A stretch of DNA of 64,000 bases from Spirosoma oryzicola (GCF_021233055.1 NZ_CP089538.1:2372501-2436500), one strand, 5' to 3'. Positions 1 to 10,008 are shown, numbered from the stretch's first letter. The notes: generated by a model from the letters alone, not told the origin. Program-made: numbers and translations.

Positions 1-3000
1 GCGACGATTTAGCGGTGAGCAGCAAAACCGCAATGTGGTCGGTTTCGGGATGACTTTTGATGTTTCGAGTAAGTTCGTAACCGTCCATAAGCGGCATCAT
101 TACGTCCGAAATGACCACATCGGGAAGTTCAGCCTGCACCAACTGCCAGCCTTCCTGACCGTTGGGGGCGCTCATTACCCGGTAGGCAGTAGCTAGTTCC
201 GCAGCCATAAACTCGCGCAGGTCGTGGTTGTCTTCTACCAGCAGCAGCAAAGGCGCGGACGAAACATCAACAGAAGCCGTATCGGGCATGACCCCGGATG
301 ACCCTGGGATAAGGTCAGGAAGAAGATCGCTGACCGAATGGATCGGGGTCGATGGCCTTGGCGAAACGATACCCTCCTCCGTGGTTGCCAACTCGACAGG
401 AAGGAGAATAGTAAAGGTTGTTCCCACGCCCACCTGGCTGTCAACGGCAATAGTACCGCCCATCAACTCGATGAGTTCTTTAACCAGCGCCAGCCCAATA
501 CCGGTGCCTTCGTAAGCGCGGGTATGCGATGAATCGACCTGGTAAAAACGGTCGAATACGTGATGGAGCGATTCAGCGGGAATGCCAGTACCCGTATCGG
601 AAACGACAAGCTGTAGCGTCGTTTTTTCGTCGGTGATCACCCCATCAAGGGGCTTTAGCGAGATGGTGATGCGTCCGCCCGAGGGGGTGAACTTTACCGC
701 GTTTGATAGCAGATTCACGATTATCTTCTCCCACTTATCTGCATCAAATTGTTGGCGCGACGAACTTAGTTCGCTCGTGTACGTCAAGGCAATTGCTTTG
801 TGCTCAGCCGCTGGCCCGAATGAATCGACAAGTTGCTGAACGAAGTCGTCGAGTTCGCCGTGCATCAGCGTCACGGGCATACTCGCAGCTTCGAGTTTCG
901 CCAAATCCATCAGCTGATTGATGAGCCGTAGCAAGTGCTGGGCATTCCGATTCACCAGCGACAAGGTTTGCCGAGTGGATGGATTAACAGCGGATTCCTG
1001 TATAAGCTTTTCAACGGGCGAAATGATAAGCGACAGGGGCGTCCGGAACTCATGCGTGATGTTGGCAAAAAATCGATTCTTTATTTCATTAACTGCTTGA
1101 AGTTGTTCGGCTTCGGATCGTCTGAGCGCTATTTCCTGCCGTTGACGAATGCGGTCGGTCTGAAAACGGAGGTAGGCCCAGATCATTCCGCCGAATGCCA
1201 GCAGGTAGAAACCATAAGCCCAGTAGGTAGCCCACCAGGGGGATTGAATTCTCAGATGCACAACGGCATTGTTCGCACTCCAGAGTCCGTCATTACTGGC
1301 TGCCTTTACGCGAAATGTATAATCGCCGGGAGACAGGTTCGTGTAATTAGCAAAATGACGGGTGCCGCTTGGAATCCACGTTTTATCGATGCCAACGAGC
1401 TGATAGGCATACTGACTTTGTTGGGGAAGGGTGTAGGTCAAGGCGGCAAACTCAAACGACAGAAAGTTTTCGTCGTGGTCTAATTGGATAAGCGTATCCA
1501 GTAAGGGCCGGCTTTGATTTTTGACTTTAAAGTCGGTGATCGTTACGGGAAAGGATTTATCATTAGCCTGAATACTGTCGGGGTTGAACGAAACAAGGCC
1601 GTTCAAACTACCGAAATAAACACGATTGCCTTCGTTGAAAACCGCGTTTTCCAGAAACTCATTGCTCGGAAGCCCCGCGTTGCTATCGTACGTTCGAACC
1701 GTTTTCGTGCGGGGATCATAGCGGCACAGCCCTTTGTTGGTACTCAGCCATAAAAAGCCCGCGTTGTCGCCGGTAATAGCAACGACCCGGTTGCTGGGTA
1801 AACCATTCTCGGTTGTAATCGAGGAGAAGTGGCCTGTTTGCGGATCAAAACGATTCAGCCCGCTCTGGTTGGTCCCCGACCAGATAATACCCTGTCTATC
1901 TTCGTAGAACGTAAGGATTTCGTTGCTGTTTAGTTGGTTCGGTTTCGTTCCGGCTGAGAAGTGCGTGAAGCGAGACGTCGTTGGGTCTAACCGACTTATG
2001 CCTTTTCCATTAATGCCAACCCAGATAGCACCAGTTCGGCTGGCCAGCAGCGCATAAACGAACTTATCGGATAGCCCGGTTGGATTGGCCGGGTCATACT
2101 TATAGTACGTATACTGACGCGTACCGGGGTCAAAGGAAGCGATGCCGCCTTCACCGCCGAGCCAGATCTTACCGTCGGGAGCGCGACTGAGTAATTGACC
2201 GGGAACCTCGGATGGATACGCTGTAAATCGTCCGGTTGTCTGACTGTAGTGATAAAGACCATCCCAGGTGCCGAGCCACATACCCGTTGTGCCATCGGGC
2301 AGCAGCGAGAAATAATAATTCGTATGCTGAGCCGTGCTGCCCAACGTCTGGGGCGGAACTACAGATGCGTGCTTGCGGGATGCGTCGATACGGTATACCG
2401 AAAACTGATTGCTGAGCCATAATTGATTTTTGGGATCGATCAGCAGCGTATTTACTTTGTTGTCCAGCAGATTGGCCGTGCCAAGACTGGGTTTTACCTG
2501 ATAAGTAGTAAACGCTTTTCGGTTCGAAGCCTGTTCATCGATTCCATTGTCCGTACCCACCCAGATTGTACCGCTTCGGTCGATATATACCGCCTGAACA
2601 TTCGCGCTGCTTAGTCCGTTGGGCTGATCACCCTGCGGTCGGAGTGTGGTGATCTGGTGAAGAGTGGGATGAATACGCTGCAAACCGTTTGTCGTGCCGA
2701 TCCAGATAAGACCCTGCGCATCAGCTTGTACAGTGTTCAAACAAACATACCGGTTGAGATTGCCACCTGGGTTGTACGGTACCAATTGCAGCGAAGGACG
2801 ACGTAGGTCGAGTTGAAAAATGCCGTCGCCAGCCGTGCCGAGCCAGAGCGTTTGATTTTTGTCCAGATGGAACGAGTTGAAAACAGGCTCGTTACCTGTT
2901 TTGGTCATGTAGCTCAGTAGCGTATACCGACCCATTGCCCGATCGAATTGATACAGTCCTTTCAACGTACCGACCCACAATCGGTGTTGCGGATCTTCAA

Positions 3001-3688
3001 ATACGCTTTTGATGGGCATATCGCGCTGGGGCGTTGGATACAGGCGGAAGCGCTGGGCCGACGGATCGTAGCGAACCAGTCCGTTATAGGTACTTAGCCA
3101 AAGAAAACCCTGACTGTCTTCATACACCGACAGCTGGTTGTTCCACCGGTGCGCGTTCTGCGTACGGATCGGATGCTGGGTCATCCGTCCTCTTTTTTTG
3201 TCAACCTCGTACAGGCCCCCGCCTTCGGTAGCTGCCCAAAGCCGACCGTGCCGATCTTCGCAAAGCCCGGCTATCCGACTGCTGTGCAGGCTGGTCAGCT
3301 GCGCAGCTGAATCCGGTTGAACGACCGTAAACGCGTACCCATCGTACTTATTCAGGCCCTCGTTGGTACCAAACCACATAAAGCCGTCGCGGTCCTGAAG
3401 GATGCAGTTGACGGAGTTATGCGAGAGACCGTCTTTGCTGGAGAGGTGGTTGAATCGAACCGTGGTTGACTGCGCAACAACAGGCGACAAACCAGCATGT
3501 CCAGTGATAGTGATTATTAGATAAGTACAAAAGAAGAATTGACGATACGCGGTTGTTGATCTATTGTGTCGAGCAGAGAAAACGACTTCTGATTTATCGT
3601 GCTGATACTGAAAAAGAAAGCGACTAATCAGGAAACGAAGAAGCGCTTGAAGAACGATTGAGCTACGGGAGATAGATACGGTTGGCAT
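1..3688 (-). CDS. Hybrid two-component (HTCS) sensor histidine kinase/response regulator, partial at left edge
   Basis: This gene reads leftward from an ATG at 3688 and stays open to base 1, so only about 1229 codons are visible. After an N-terminal hydrophobic stretch come repeated beta-propeller blades; the first contains NSVNCILQDRDG and MWFGTNEGLNKYDG, typical of the two-component-regulator propeller. A Y_Y_Y-like domain (about residues 740-805) precedes one membrane segment (about 816-835). The kinase H-box NITHEFRTPLSL puts the phosphorylated His near residue 879, followed by an ATPase domain. A receiver begins near LLLLVEDNHDL (about 1149), with its Asp in VVISDVMMPLMDGYE. HTCS proteins usually end in an AraC-type DNA-binding domain, which would lie beyond the window. 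In this family the periplasmic propeller senses a ligand, often a glycan; the ligand here cannot be told. The exact start is uncertain because the signal-like stretch sits about 55 residues in. Confidence 0.9.
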   Translation of the reverse strand, partial: MPTVSISRSSIVLQALLRFLISRFLFQYQHDKSEVVFSARHNRSTTAYRQFFFCTYLIITITGHAGLSPVVAQSTTVRFNHLSSKDGLSHNSVNCILQDRDGFMWFGTNEGLNKYDGYAFTVVQPDSAAQLTSLHSSRIAGLCEDRHGRLWAATEGGGLYEVDKKRGRMTQHPIRTQNAHRWNNQLSVYEDSQGFLWLSTYNGLVRYDPSAQRFRLYPTPQRDMPIKSVFEDPQHRLWVGTLKGLYQFDRAMGRYTLLSYMTKTGNEPVFNSFHLDKNQTLWLGTAGDGIFQLDLRRPSLQLVPYNPGGNLNRYVCLNTVQADAQGLIWIGTTNGLQRIHPTLHQITTLRPQGDQPNGLSSANVQAVYIDRSGTIWVGTDNGIDEQASNRKAFTTYQVKPSLGTANLLDNKVNTLLIDPKNQLWLSNQFSVYRIDASRKHASVVPPQTLGSTAQHTNYYFSLLPDGTTGMWLGTWDGLYHYSQTTGRFTAYPSEVPGQLLSRAPDGKIWLGGEGGIASFDPGTRQYTYYKYDPANPTGLSDKFVYALLASRTGAIWVGINGKGISRLDPTTSRFTHFSAGTKPNQLNSNEILTFYEDRQGIIWSGTNQSGLNRFDPQTGHFSSITTENGLPSNRVVAITGDNAGFLWLSTNKGLCRYDPRTKTVRTYDSNAGLPSNEFLENAVFNEGNRVYFGSLNGLVSFNPDSIQANDKSFPVTITDFKVKNQSRPLLDTLIQLDHDENFLSFEFAALTYTLPQQSQYAYQLVGIDKTWIPSGTRHFANYTNLSPGDYTFRVKAASNDGLWSANNAVVHLRIQSPWWATYWAYGFYLLAFGGMIWAYLRFQTDRIRQRQEIALRRSEAEQLQAVNEIKNRFFANITHEFRTPLSLIISPVEKLIQESAVNPSTRQTLSLVNRNAQHLLRLINQLMDLAKLEAASMPVTLMHGELDDFVQQLVDSFGPAAEHKAIALTYTSELSSSRQQFDADKWEKIIVNLLSNAVKFTPSGGRITISLKPLDGVITDEKTTLQLVVSDTGTGIPAESLHHVFDRFYQVDSSHTRAYEGTGIGLALVKELIELMGGTIAVDSQVGVGTTFTILLPVELATTEEGIVSPRPSTPIHSVSDLLPDLIPGSSGVMPDTASVDVSSAPLLLLVEDNHDLREFMAAELATAYRVMSAPNGQEGWQLVQAELPDVVISDVMMPLMDGYELTRNIKSHPETDHIAVLLLTAKSS

Positions 3689-3791
3689 TCGAACTGGCTC
3701 ACTAGGGTATACAGCAAACGAAAACTAGTTTGTAATTCTACCTAGTACGCTAACCGATACTACGAGTAAGTAAGAATTAGTACGGGTATAA

Positions 3792-3838
3792 AATTAGTTT
3801 GGCTGCCTACCAAAGATACGCAGCCAAATTAATTTTTT
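3792..3838. terminator. Stem-loop between LytTR gene and HTCS gene
   Basis: A 15-bp stem with one mismatch (arms 3792-3806 and 3820-3834, core TTTGGCTGC/GCAGCCAAA) is followed on the plus strand by a T run (3833-3838). Read leftward it lies just downstream of the LytTR gene, with a weaker T stretch on that side. It probably separates the LytTR transcript from the HTCS gene. Confidence 0.45.
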
Positions 3839-3919
3839 GATGACTTAGAAAAGCTCAGACTTATTTTTCTGTACAATTCGCTAGCCGTTGATGACATAGC
3901 AGAACCCGTAATCTGTTTG

Positions 3920-4288
3920 CTATTGCACTTGCTTGCGCTGCGCGAGATAATCGGCAACTTGTTTAATATTCCGACGAGAAACTTCTAAACGTAAATTGTT
4001 TGTCATAATTACGTAACCGGATGGTTGTCTGCCACTTATGAGGCTATATTCGGAAATTTTATCGACGTTGATAAGTGCGTTTTTGTGAATGCGGAGCAGA
4101 TCAGGCCATCGTTCCAGGTACCATTTGAGGGTACGGCTACGGTGCAAACAATCGCCATTCAAAAAATAAACGTAACTATAATTGACGTCGGCGGTAATGG
4201 CTACTACCTGGTCAATGTCGAATTTATGACGTACACCTGCTCCTGGACGAGCTTTCATAAGTGGATAATATTGGTGAGGATAGCGCAA
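3920..4288 (-). CDS. Stand-alone LytTR DNA-binding protein
   Basis: A 122-residue protein that is essentially one LytTR domain with no receiver. From about residue 20 it shows the usual pattern: DQVVAITADVNYSYVYFLNGD, then RTLKWYLERWP, then LLRIHKNALINVDKI, matching the LytTR signature in which the RIHKS/N-hLINh segment is most conserved. LytTR proteins bind DNA as transcription regulators; without a receiver its input is unknown. It reads in the same direction as the HTCS gene 230 bases downstream but is separated by a stem-loop. A second stand-alone LytTR gene sits in the mobile element at 49019-49396. Confidence 0.85.
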   Translation of the reverse strand: MRYPHQYYPLMKARPGAGVRHKFDIDQVVAITADVNYSYVYFLNGDCLHRSRTLKWYLERWPDLLRIHKNALINVDKISEYSLISGRQPSGYVIMTNNLRLEVSRRNIKQVADYLAQRKQVQ

Positions 4289-5281
4289 AGTAAATACATC
4301 ATTTTGATGAACAAAGTTTCGTTTTTAATCGCACCATAAAGATCGCACCAAAATTTATAATGCAATATGTTGATTCGTAGATATTTATACCAAACACTAA
4401 ATAAATGCTCTGAGTGTATGTTTTCCTGCTACGTAGAAATGAATGAAGCTAAGCAATGACTCGTCATCCAGTGCTGCTATCTATAACGTAAGCACCAAAA
4501 TCTATAAAAATAAAGATACACGTTATGATTTTTAGTTTACTTAATTGCTCAGGATAATCAACGGAAAGTAGAACGGACTTCGCATGACATAAGCAATACC
4601 ACAAAATAAGGTTTTACTAGTCATGTCGGTACGTTAAGATGAGTATAATATACCGTTTTGTGTAAGTAATAAATTAGTAGTTAATATAATTTTTTACATG
4701 GATTTATATGAATATATTCATGTATATCGAATAATAAATTCTCGAGTGATTAGGTCCGTTAAAAAAACATTAATTACTCAATTTATTACTAGGTTTGTTC
4801 TAGTCAAAAACTATAATAAGTGCAATCCTGATAAACTATCCACGCTCATGAACTCTTCTTTACTTCTTCTCGTAAGGTTTACTTCGTTTACCCAACAGAA
4901 CAGATAAAAGCCAGTAGCAGACAGAACGAAGGAAATACGGTTGCAGACGAAACGCGCATACCCGATCCTGCGATTTGTCAGGTACCAGTAACGTAACTGG
5001 TCACACGACCAGCCAAAATAAATAATCAGCGCCTTATCAATCAATAGCGGGCGCGATGCTTTTCACAAAAAGGCTAATTCTTAAAAATGACCCACAAGCG
5101 TGGGGTAGGGAATACTATGTCTAAGTCAAATTCATACATCATCTTATTGCTATAACGGGTCATGTTGCGCTCATCGGATGCATGCTGTATACCGGTTCCG
5201 CGTCAACTGTTTCGCTCCATAATCACCTTAAATTTTTGTAATCAATCACCTTTAATAAGACTACCTCACACAAACCTTTAC
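4289..5281. other. AT-rich intergenic region without a convincing gene
   Basis: About 990 bases separate the leftward LytTR gene from the lipoprotein gene. The stretch is much richer in A/T than its flanks and the short frames in it (for example 4811-5044 minus) resemble no family. A perfect 14-bp palindrome, ATGAATATATTCAT, lies at 4708-4721 and could be a regulator site, but palindromes of this composition arise easily by chance. Confidence 0.5.
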
Positions 5282-6346
5282 ATGAGAACTGTACATTCAC
5301 GCACTAGGTTATTTGCTTACGGATTATGTCTGGCGGCTGCCCTGTATAACTGTAAGACAAAAGAAGTAGAATCGGTCACGCCGTTTACCTACACGTTCAA
5401 GGGCCTCGACAATGTGAAACTGCCCGATGTTACGCCAACAGCCCCGGCTGCCGTTTCGGTGACAGCGGCATCGGTCAATTCGTCAACCGTAGCTGCGGCT
5501 GTTACCAGCGGCCTGTCTAGTATGACGGCGACGGGACAAGTACCCGCGTCTGTGCAACAAGCGGCTACCAATGTTAGCAAAGCCGTTTCGGCGGAAAAAG
5601 CGGCTGCCATCTCGGCTGAATTTACGCCAGCTGTAGTTAGCAACCTCGCATCAACCGGAACAATGCCCGCGAGCCTGAAAACGGAAGTAGCGGCCATCGC
5701 GAGCAACCCCGCTCTTCAAGCGTACTTGCCTACGTTTACGATGCCACAGGTCAATGGCAAAACGGTTGGCGGGCGCTTGGGCGCGGAAGGCATTAATGCA
5801 CCCGTCGCCGTTGCGAACGCTACCACGGACGATGCCTGCGCAACGGCAGCCAACGCGGCTTACACATCAGCCGTTGCCAGACTCGATGCTGCCAAGCAAA
5901 CGCAATCGGCTCCTATTAACGCGCAGTATACATCGGCTCAGACAACCATTCAGGCAGATGCCACCGCTTGTAAAGGCAGCAAACCCGCTACGTACGATGG
6001 GTACAGAGCCGCTGCGTTGCAACAACTCAACCAGGGGTTGTCGAATCTGAATGGCGTTAAAACCATACTGGGCGATGCGACATTCAACCTGCTGACCGTG
6101 CTGTATTATGTTGCTTACAGCCAGGCTATAACCGGCATCAATACTTTACAATCGGCTGATACCAGCACCTGTGATGTTGTGGCGAGTGCCAAGCTTGCCA
6201 ATGCGCAGGCCGCCCGGGATGCCGATCTAAGCAAAATCAATAGCAATTATAATGTAGCCGTTGCCTCGCTTGCAACCGCTCGCAGTCAGGCTATCGCCAG
6301 TTGCCATAACCAGGGTAATGGAGGTCGGAAAGGTGCCGACGAATAA
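5282..6346 (+). CDS. Ala/Thr/Ser-rich lipoprotein of unknown function
   Basis: I choose the ATG at 5282 because it begins a standard signal (MRTVHSRTRLFAYGLCLAAALYNC) ending in a lipobox-like LYNC with Cys at residue 24; the frame is open 40 codons further upstream but without a plausible signal. The mature protein (354 codons in total) is low in complexity, with many Ala, Thr and Ser between residues 50 and 200. Its C-terminal half looks helical and has spaced cysteines (DACATAANAAYTSAV, TACKGSK, TSTCDVV, IASCHN). I recognise no family. It is followed after 50 bases by an outer-membrane barrel gene on the same strand, so the two may form a surface pair. Confidence 0.8.
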   Translation: MRTVHSRTRLFAYGLCLAAALYNCKTKEVESVTPFTYTFKGLDNVKLPDVTPTAPAAVSVTAASVNSSTVAAAVTSGLSSMTATGQVPASVQQAATNVSKAVSAEKAAAISAEFTPAVVSNLASTGTMPASLKTEVAAIASNPALQAYLPTFTMPQVNGKTVGGRLGAEGINAPVAVANATTDDACATAANAAYTSAVARLDAAKQTQSAPINAQYTSAQTTIQADATACKGSKPATYDGYRAAALQQLNQGLSNLNGVKTILGDATFNLLTVLYYVAYSQAITGINTLQSADTSTCDVVASAKLANAQAARDADLSKINSNYNVAVASLATARSQAIASCHNQGNGGRKGADE

Positions 6347-6396
6347 GAGTAAGGAATAAACAGAGTCGCACCATCACGTAATCATAAAACGATCTC

Positions 6397-7116
6397 ATGA
6401 AAAAAAGATACTTCTCTTTGTCATTCGCCACCCTGGCGCTGGGTCTGTTCATTCAACCGTTGACCAGCCAGGCACAGGTTAATTTAAAATCCATCAGCGT
6501 TGGAGCCAGCTATTGGAATCCGTCACTGGACTACTGGAATAAGCGTTCGTTCCTGGTGGAATACAACGGTGGTCAAGGCGCTAAACTGTCGGGAGCCGTT
6601 ATGCCGACTGCCGCGCTTGAAATCGGTCTCGTCAAAGGACTTTCGATTGGCGGACGGGTTGGCTACTGGTCGAAAGCAGTGTCTAGTGCGCTGAGCAGTG
6701 GCGGTATCAACCGGACCGAGGAGTTGAAACTATCGATCATTCCCGTTTCGCTGGATCTGAAATACACCTTCGCCAAGCCACAGACGGACGGATCATCGGA
6801 AACACCGAAAGAGCCTTTCCTGACGCCGTACATTGGCGTGAGCGTCGCGCGGTATTTTGTCAATAACGATTTCTCCCGGCAGGTAACGAGCAATACGGGG
6901 TCGGTGAACGAAAAGCAGGCGGGCAACAGCTACGGTGCGCAGGTATTCGTCGGTGCCGAGCGGAAACTGGTGAAGAAACTGTACCTCGCGCTTGATGTGC
7001 GCTACCATCTGGGCAACTACAATCAGGCCGTTCGGACGGAGACCACCAGCACAACCGAGAAAGTTAGCCTGAACGGCATCGAAGCCGGACTCTCGGCACG
7101 GTTTAAGTTCAACTAA
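6397..7116 (+). CDS. Outer-membrane beta-barrel protein
   Basis: A 239-residue protein with a clear signal peptide (MKKRYFSLSFATLALGLFIQ, cleavage expected near SQAQ) and then alternating hydrophobic/polar strands ending in GLSARFKFN, with a C-terminal aromatic residue near the end as expected for an outer-membrane barrel. Segments such as LKYTFAKP, FLTPYIGVSVARYF and LYLALDVRYHLGNYNQA match the small OmpW/porin-like barrels common in Bacteroidota. Substrate and role are unknown. It probably forms a two-gene unit with the preceding lipoprotein and lies just upstream of the exopolysaccharide genes. Confidence 0.8.
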   Translation: MKKRYFSLSFATLALGLFIQPLTSQAQVNLKSISVGASYWNPSLDYWNKRSFLVEYNGGQGAKLSGAVMPTAALEIGLVKGLSIGGRVGYWSKAVSSALSSGGINRTEELKLSIIPVSLDLKYTFAKPQTDGSSETPKEPFLTPYIGVSVARYFVNNDFSRQVTSNTGSVNEKQAGNSYGAQVFVGAERKLVKKLYLALDVRYHLGNYNQAVRTETTSTTEKVSLNGIEAGLSARFKFN

Positions 7117-7231
7117 GCGAAACGTACGATAATTCTGATTGACGCGTAAACGATTACCCATAGTGATATCTGCCGTATATACATATCCGTTCAGAAAAGT
7201 GCAGCGCCGTAGGACCAGTAAAAAGGTTTTT

Positions 7232-8026
7232 ATGGTTGGGCTGATGCTGCTTTGCGGTATGTATTTCACGCGGCTCTGGGCGCAGGTAAACGTTTCCGGT
7301 AAATCGGGATTGATTTACATTCCAACGGCTGAAGTACAGGAGGACGGGACGTTTTCTGCGGGCTATGCGTATAACCCGAAAAACTATGCTTTCCGCTTCT
7401 ACAAAAAGAATTCGGAAAGTATCGCGTTCGTCAATCTGGCTTTCCTGCCCCGGTTTGAAGTCAATATCAATCTGTTGAATCCGAACGGGCCTATACCATT
7501 CATGGGTAAAGGCATCGGAGATCGTCAGATTGATCTGAAATACGTGGTGCTGACCGAAAAAGCGAAGCGTCCATCGGTTGCGGTTATTCTTTCGGCACCT
7601 TTCGGAATTGACAACTCGCTGATCACGAACGCAGTCGTTGCTACCAAGCACCTAACTCTGACCAAGTCGATCACGGCTGCGGTAACAGTCGGTGTGGGTA
7701 GTCCCTATTCGATTTATCGGGCCGAGGTAAAGAATAGTCAGAACTCGGATATTCTGTCTGGTTTTACCCTGACCGATAAACGGGATAAACCTTACTACTA
7801 CCTGGCTGGACCCATTGGTGGCGTGAAATTCGACTTCGCCAAAAAGGGGGGAGTCATGGTAGAATGGGACTCGCAACACCTGAACGTGGGTGCTTATGCC
7901 TTGCTGTTCAAGCATTGGACCGTGCAGGCGGGTTTGCTAAATGGCGATCAGCTTACGCTGGGAACGTCCTGCGCGTTCAACGTACTTCGGTTACCTAAAC
8001 GACTCAGGAAAAATGAAGGGGCGTAG
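7232..8026 (+). CDS. YjbH-like exopolysaccharide barrel protein, N-terminal-type half
   Basis: The mature region opens with VNVSGKSGLIYIPTAEVQED, matching the start of YjbH-family proteins, which are outer-membrane barrels linked to exopolysaccharide export. The rest (FRFYKKNSESIAFVNLAFLP, RFEVNINLLNP, DRQIDLKYVVL) alternates like barrel strands. I chose ATG 7232 because AAGG precedes it at suitable spacing; the frame continues to a TTG at 7139, and a GTG at 7199 would give a more basic signal peptide. The stop overlaps the next gene by 14 bases. E. coli YjbH is about 700 residues, and this protein plus the next together reach roughly that size, so the function may be split between two chains. 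Confidence 0.7.
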   Translation: MVGLMLLCGMYFTRLWAQVNVSGKSGLIYIPTAEVQEDGTFSAGYAYNPKNYAFRFYKKNSESIAFVNLAFLPRFEVNINLLNPNGPIPFMGKGIGDRQIDLKYVVLTEKAKRPSVAVILSAPFGIDNSLITNAVVATKHLTLTKSITAAVTVGVGSPYSIYRAEVKNSQNSDILSGFTLTDKRDKPYYYLAGPIGGVKFDFAKKGGVMVEWDSQHLNVGAYALLFKHWTVQAGLLNGDQLTLGTSCAFNVLRLPKRLRKNEGA

Positions 8027-9173
8027 TCGCGTGGGAGAAAATGCACGGAGCATGGCGAGTGGGTGGCTGCGTAACGCGTTGCTGGTGGCACTACTCGGTC
8101 TGGGATTCGCTTGGGAAGGTGTTGCGCAACAGCGTAATGTACTGCTGAATTACGAAAACCTGTCGGTTGACAGTACGGCGCATCGGGTGTATTACGAGCA
8201 GCGGTTGTACCGCAACCCGCTGATCGGTATGCTGGAACTGGCAAAGCCGCTGGCGTCAACAGGCATTGACGAGTTTGTGCCGCTCTATCAGGGTGTCCCG
8301 ATAGCTCGGTATAAACTGGCTTCGACGATTGGCACGACCGTTCTTTCGAAGGAGGAACGGAAGGCGTGGGCAAAAACGCATCGGTTTGATAGCCGCCGGT
8401 ATAAGCTTGACTTTCGGTTGCAGCCTGAGTTTGTGGCTCAATTCGGCTTTCGGGAGCAGACGGTAGAAAGTAAAACCAATCTGCTGTTGCAAAGCCAGTT
8501 GTACCTGAGTCGCGGGCTGGTGCTGAACTGGGGCGTTTTGTTTCCAATCGTGAATAAGCTGGACAACCAGACGTTGAACGTGCGACCGGCTCCGACCTAT
8601 CTGAACCAGTTTCTGGCGTTGGACGGAACGAATTTTATGAGTCTGTCGGCGGGGCTATTTTACAATGACCAGTACGGTGCCAATGTGCAGTACCGTCACG
8701 CGGACCCGACAAAAAACTGGTCGTTTGGGGCGGAAGCCAGCTATACGGGCTTTTATTATTTCCCGCAGAATGGCTTCTACTACGGATCGCCGGAGCACCT
8801 GATGCTCCTGGCAGATGTGGCTTACCGCATGCCAACGCATGATATAACCATCAAGCTGTCGGGTGGGCAGTACATGTACCAGGACCGGGGGGCGCGACTG
8901 GATGTCATTCGGCAGATGGGCAGCGTCGAAGTTGGGTTTTACGCCCAGAAAACGGTGAACGGAGGGACGGGCGGATTCAATTTTGCGATTCCTATTCCGC
9001 CCGGACGGATTGCACAAACACAACGGCTACGGCTGCGGACCACCGAAGAGTTTCGCTGGGAGTATGCCTACAGTCGGGGCTATAATATCGGGACGAGGTA
9101 TCGGCTCGGTTATCAGCTGGATGCGCTGCTTCGGCAGTACCATCAGCGTTATTTACAGAATCAGTATCAGTAG
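8013..9173 (+). CDS. YjbH-like/outer-membrane protein, C-terminal-type half
   Basis: Start chosen at ATG 8013, preceded by AGGA at good spacing and beginning a signal peptide (hydrophobic NALLVALLGLGFAWEGVAQQ). The 386-residue product alternates as barrel strands and contains FREQTVESKTNLLLQSQLYL and LNWGVLFPIVNKLDNQT, which resemble the second half of YjbH proteins. It overlaps the preceding YjbH-like gene and is followed 17 bases later by the polysaccharide export lipoprotein, so it sits firmly in the exopolysaccharide operon. A role in outer-membrane passage of the polymer is inferred from context and family resemblance. Confidence 0.7.
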   Translation: MKGRSRVGENARSMASGWLRNALLVALLGLGFAWEGVAQQRNVLLNYENLSVDSTAHRVYYEQRLYRNPLIGMLELAKPLASTGIDEFVPLYQGVPIARYKLASTIGTTVLSKEERKAWAKTHRFDSRRYKLDFRLQPEFVAQFGFREQTVESKTNLLLQSQLYLSRGLVLNWGVLFPIVNKLDNQTLNVRPAPTYLNQFLALDGTNFMSLSAGLFYNDQYGANVQYRHADPTKNWSFGAEASYTGFYYFPQNGFYYGSPEHLMLLADVAYRMPTHDITIKLSGGQYMYQDRGARLDVIRQMGSVEVGFYAQKTVNGGTGGFNFAIPIPPGRIAQTQRLRLRTTEEFRWEYAYSRGYNIGTRYRLGYQLDALLRQYHQRYLQNQYQ

Positions 9174-9190
9174 TTAATTGACGTGAGAGT

Positions 9191-9997
9191 ATGAATTTGC
9201 GCAAAATGCGGGCACAGGCGGTTTATTTGGTTATTGGTTTGTGTGCGTGCTTATCCAGTTGCATTTCCAGTAAAGAACTAGCGTTGTATCAGTCGGATGC
9301 GGCTGGGAAAGATACCATTGCGTTGGCTCCCCGCTACATACCGACCATTAAAGCCGGTGATGTGCTGTCGGTGCAGGTAAGCAGCCTGAGTCCCGAAGCG
9401 ACGGCCTTCTTTAACCCCTACGCAACAATCACAATGGCGGAGCGGGCTAACGGGCCACAGACGACAACGCCAACGACGCCCTTGCCGTATACACCGGGTT
9501 ATCTGGTGAACGAAGAAGGAAAGATCGAATTGCCGCTGATCGGTCCGCAAATCGTTCTGGGGTTGACCAACACCCAGGCCGCAGCGCAGATTCGGCAGAA
9601 ACTACTTGAGTATCTTAAAGAACCGACCGTGAACGTGCGCAACCTGAATTTTCAGATTGCCATATCGGGCGAGGTAGCGCGTCCGTCGCTTTTTTCGATT
9701 CCGAACGAGCAAATTTCGTTGCCCGCTGCCCTGGGTCTGGCCGGTGATATCACCATCTACGGTCGTCGGGACAACGTGCTGATCATTCGCGAAGAAAACG
9801 GACAGCGGACGTTCAACCGCGTTGATCTGACCAAACGGGATATGTTTAAGTCGCCTTACTATTACCTGCGTCCCAACGACGTGGTGTACGTTGAACCCGG
9901 TAAAGCACGCGTTGCCAACGCCGACCGGACGTACCAGACCTTACCGATTATTCTGAGTGCTCTATCCTTTATAGCCATTATTGCTAGCCGTTTTTAA
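9191..9997 (+). CDS. Polysaccharide export lipoprotein (Wza/BexD family)
   Basis: A 268-residue lipoprotein: signal MNLRKMRAQAVYLVIGLCA followed by lipobox LSSC with Cys24. The Poly_export domain spans about residues 45-150 (IKAGDVLSVQVSSLSPEA, then YLVNEEGKIELPLIGPQ). An SLBB-type domain follows (NFQIAISGEVARPSLFSIPN) and a C-terminal hydrophobic anchor near residues 250-267. Wza-type proteins form the outer-membrane channel for group 1-type polysaccharides and work with a Wzc partner, which is encoded 11 bases downstream. Length and domain order fit the shorter Bacteroidota members. Confidence 0.92.
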   Translation: MNLRKMRAQAVYLVIGLCACLSSCISSKELALYQSDAAGKDTIALAPRYIPTIKAGDVLSVQVSSLSPEATAFFNPYATITMAERANGPQTTTPTTPLPYTPGYLVNEEGKIELPLIGPQIVLGLTNTQAAAQIRQKLLEYLKEPTVNVRNLNFQIAISGEVARPSLFSIPNEQISLPAALGLAGDITIYGRRDNVLIIREENGQRTFNRVDLTKRDMFKSPYYYLRPNDVVYVEPGKARVANADRTYQTLPIILSALSFIAIIASRF

Positions 9998-10008
9998 CAC
10001 CAACCGAC

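Noticed and set aside
4811..5044. Leftward 77-codon frame in the AT-rich gap
   Set aside because: No signal, motif or plausible ribosome site; likely chance.
7948..8547. Long leftward frame of 199 codons
   Set aside because: It is antisense to the barrel gene and has no family resemblance; long antisense frames are common in GC-rich coding DNA.
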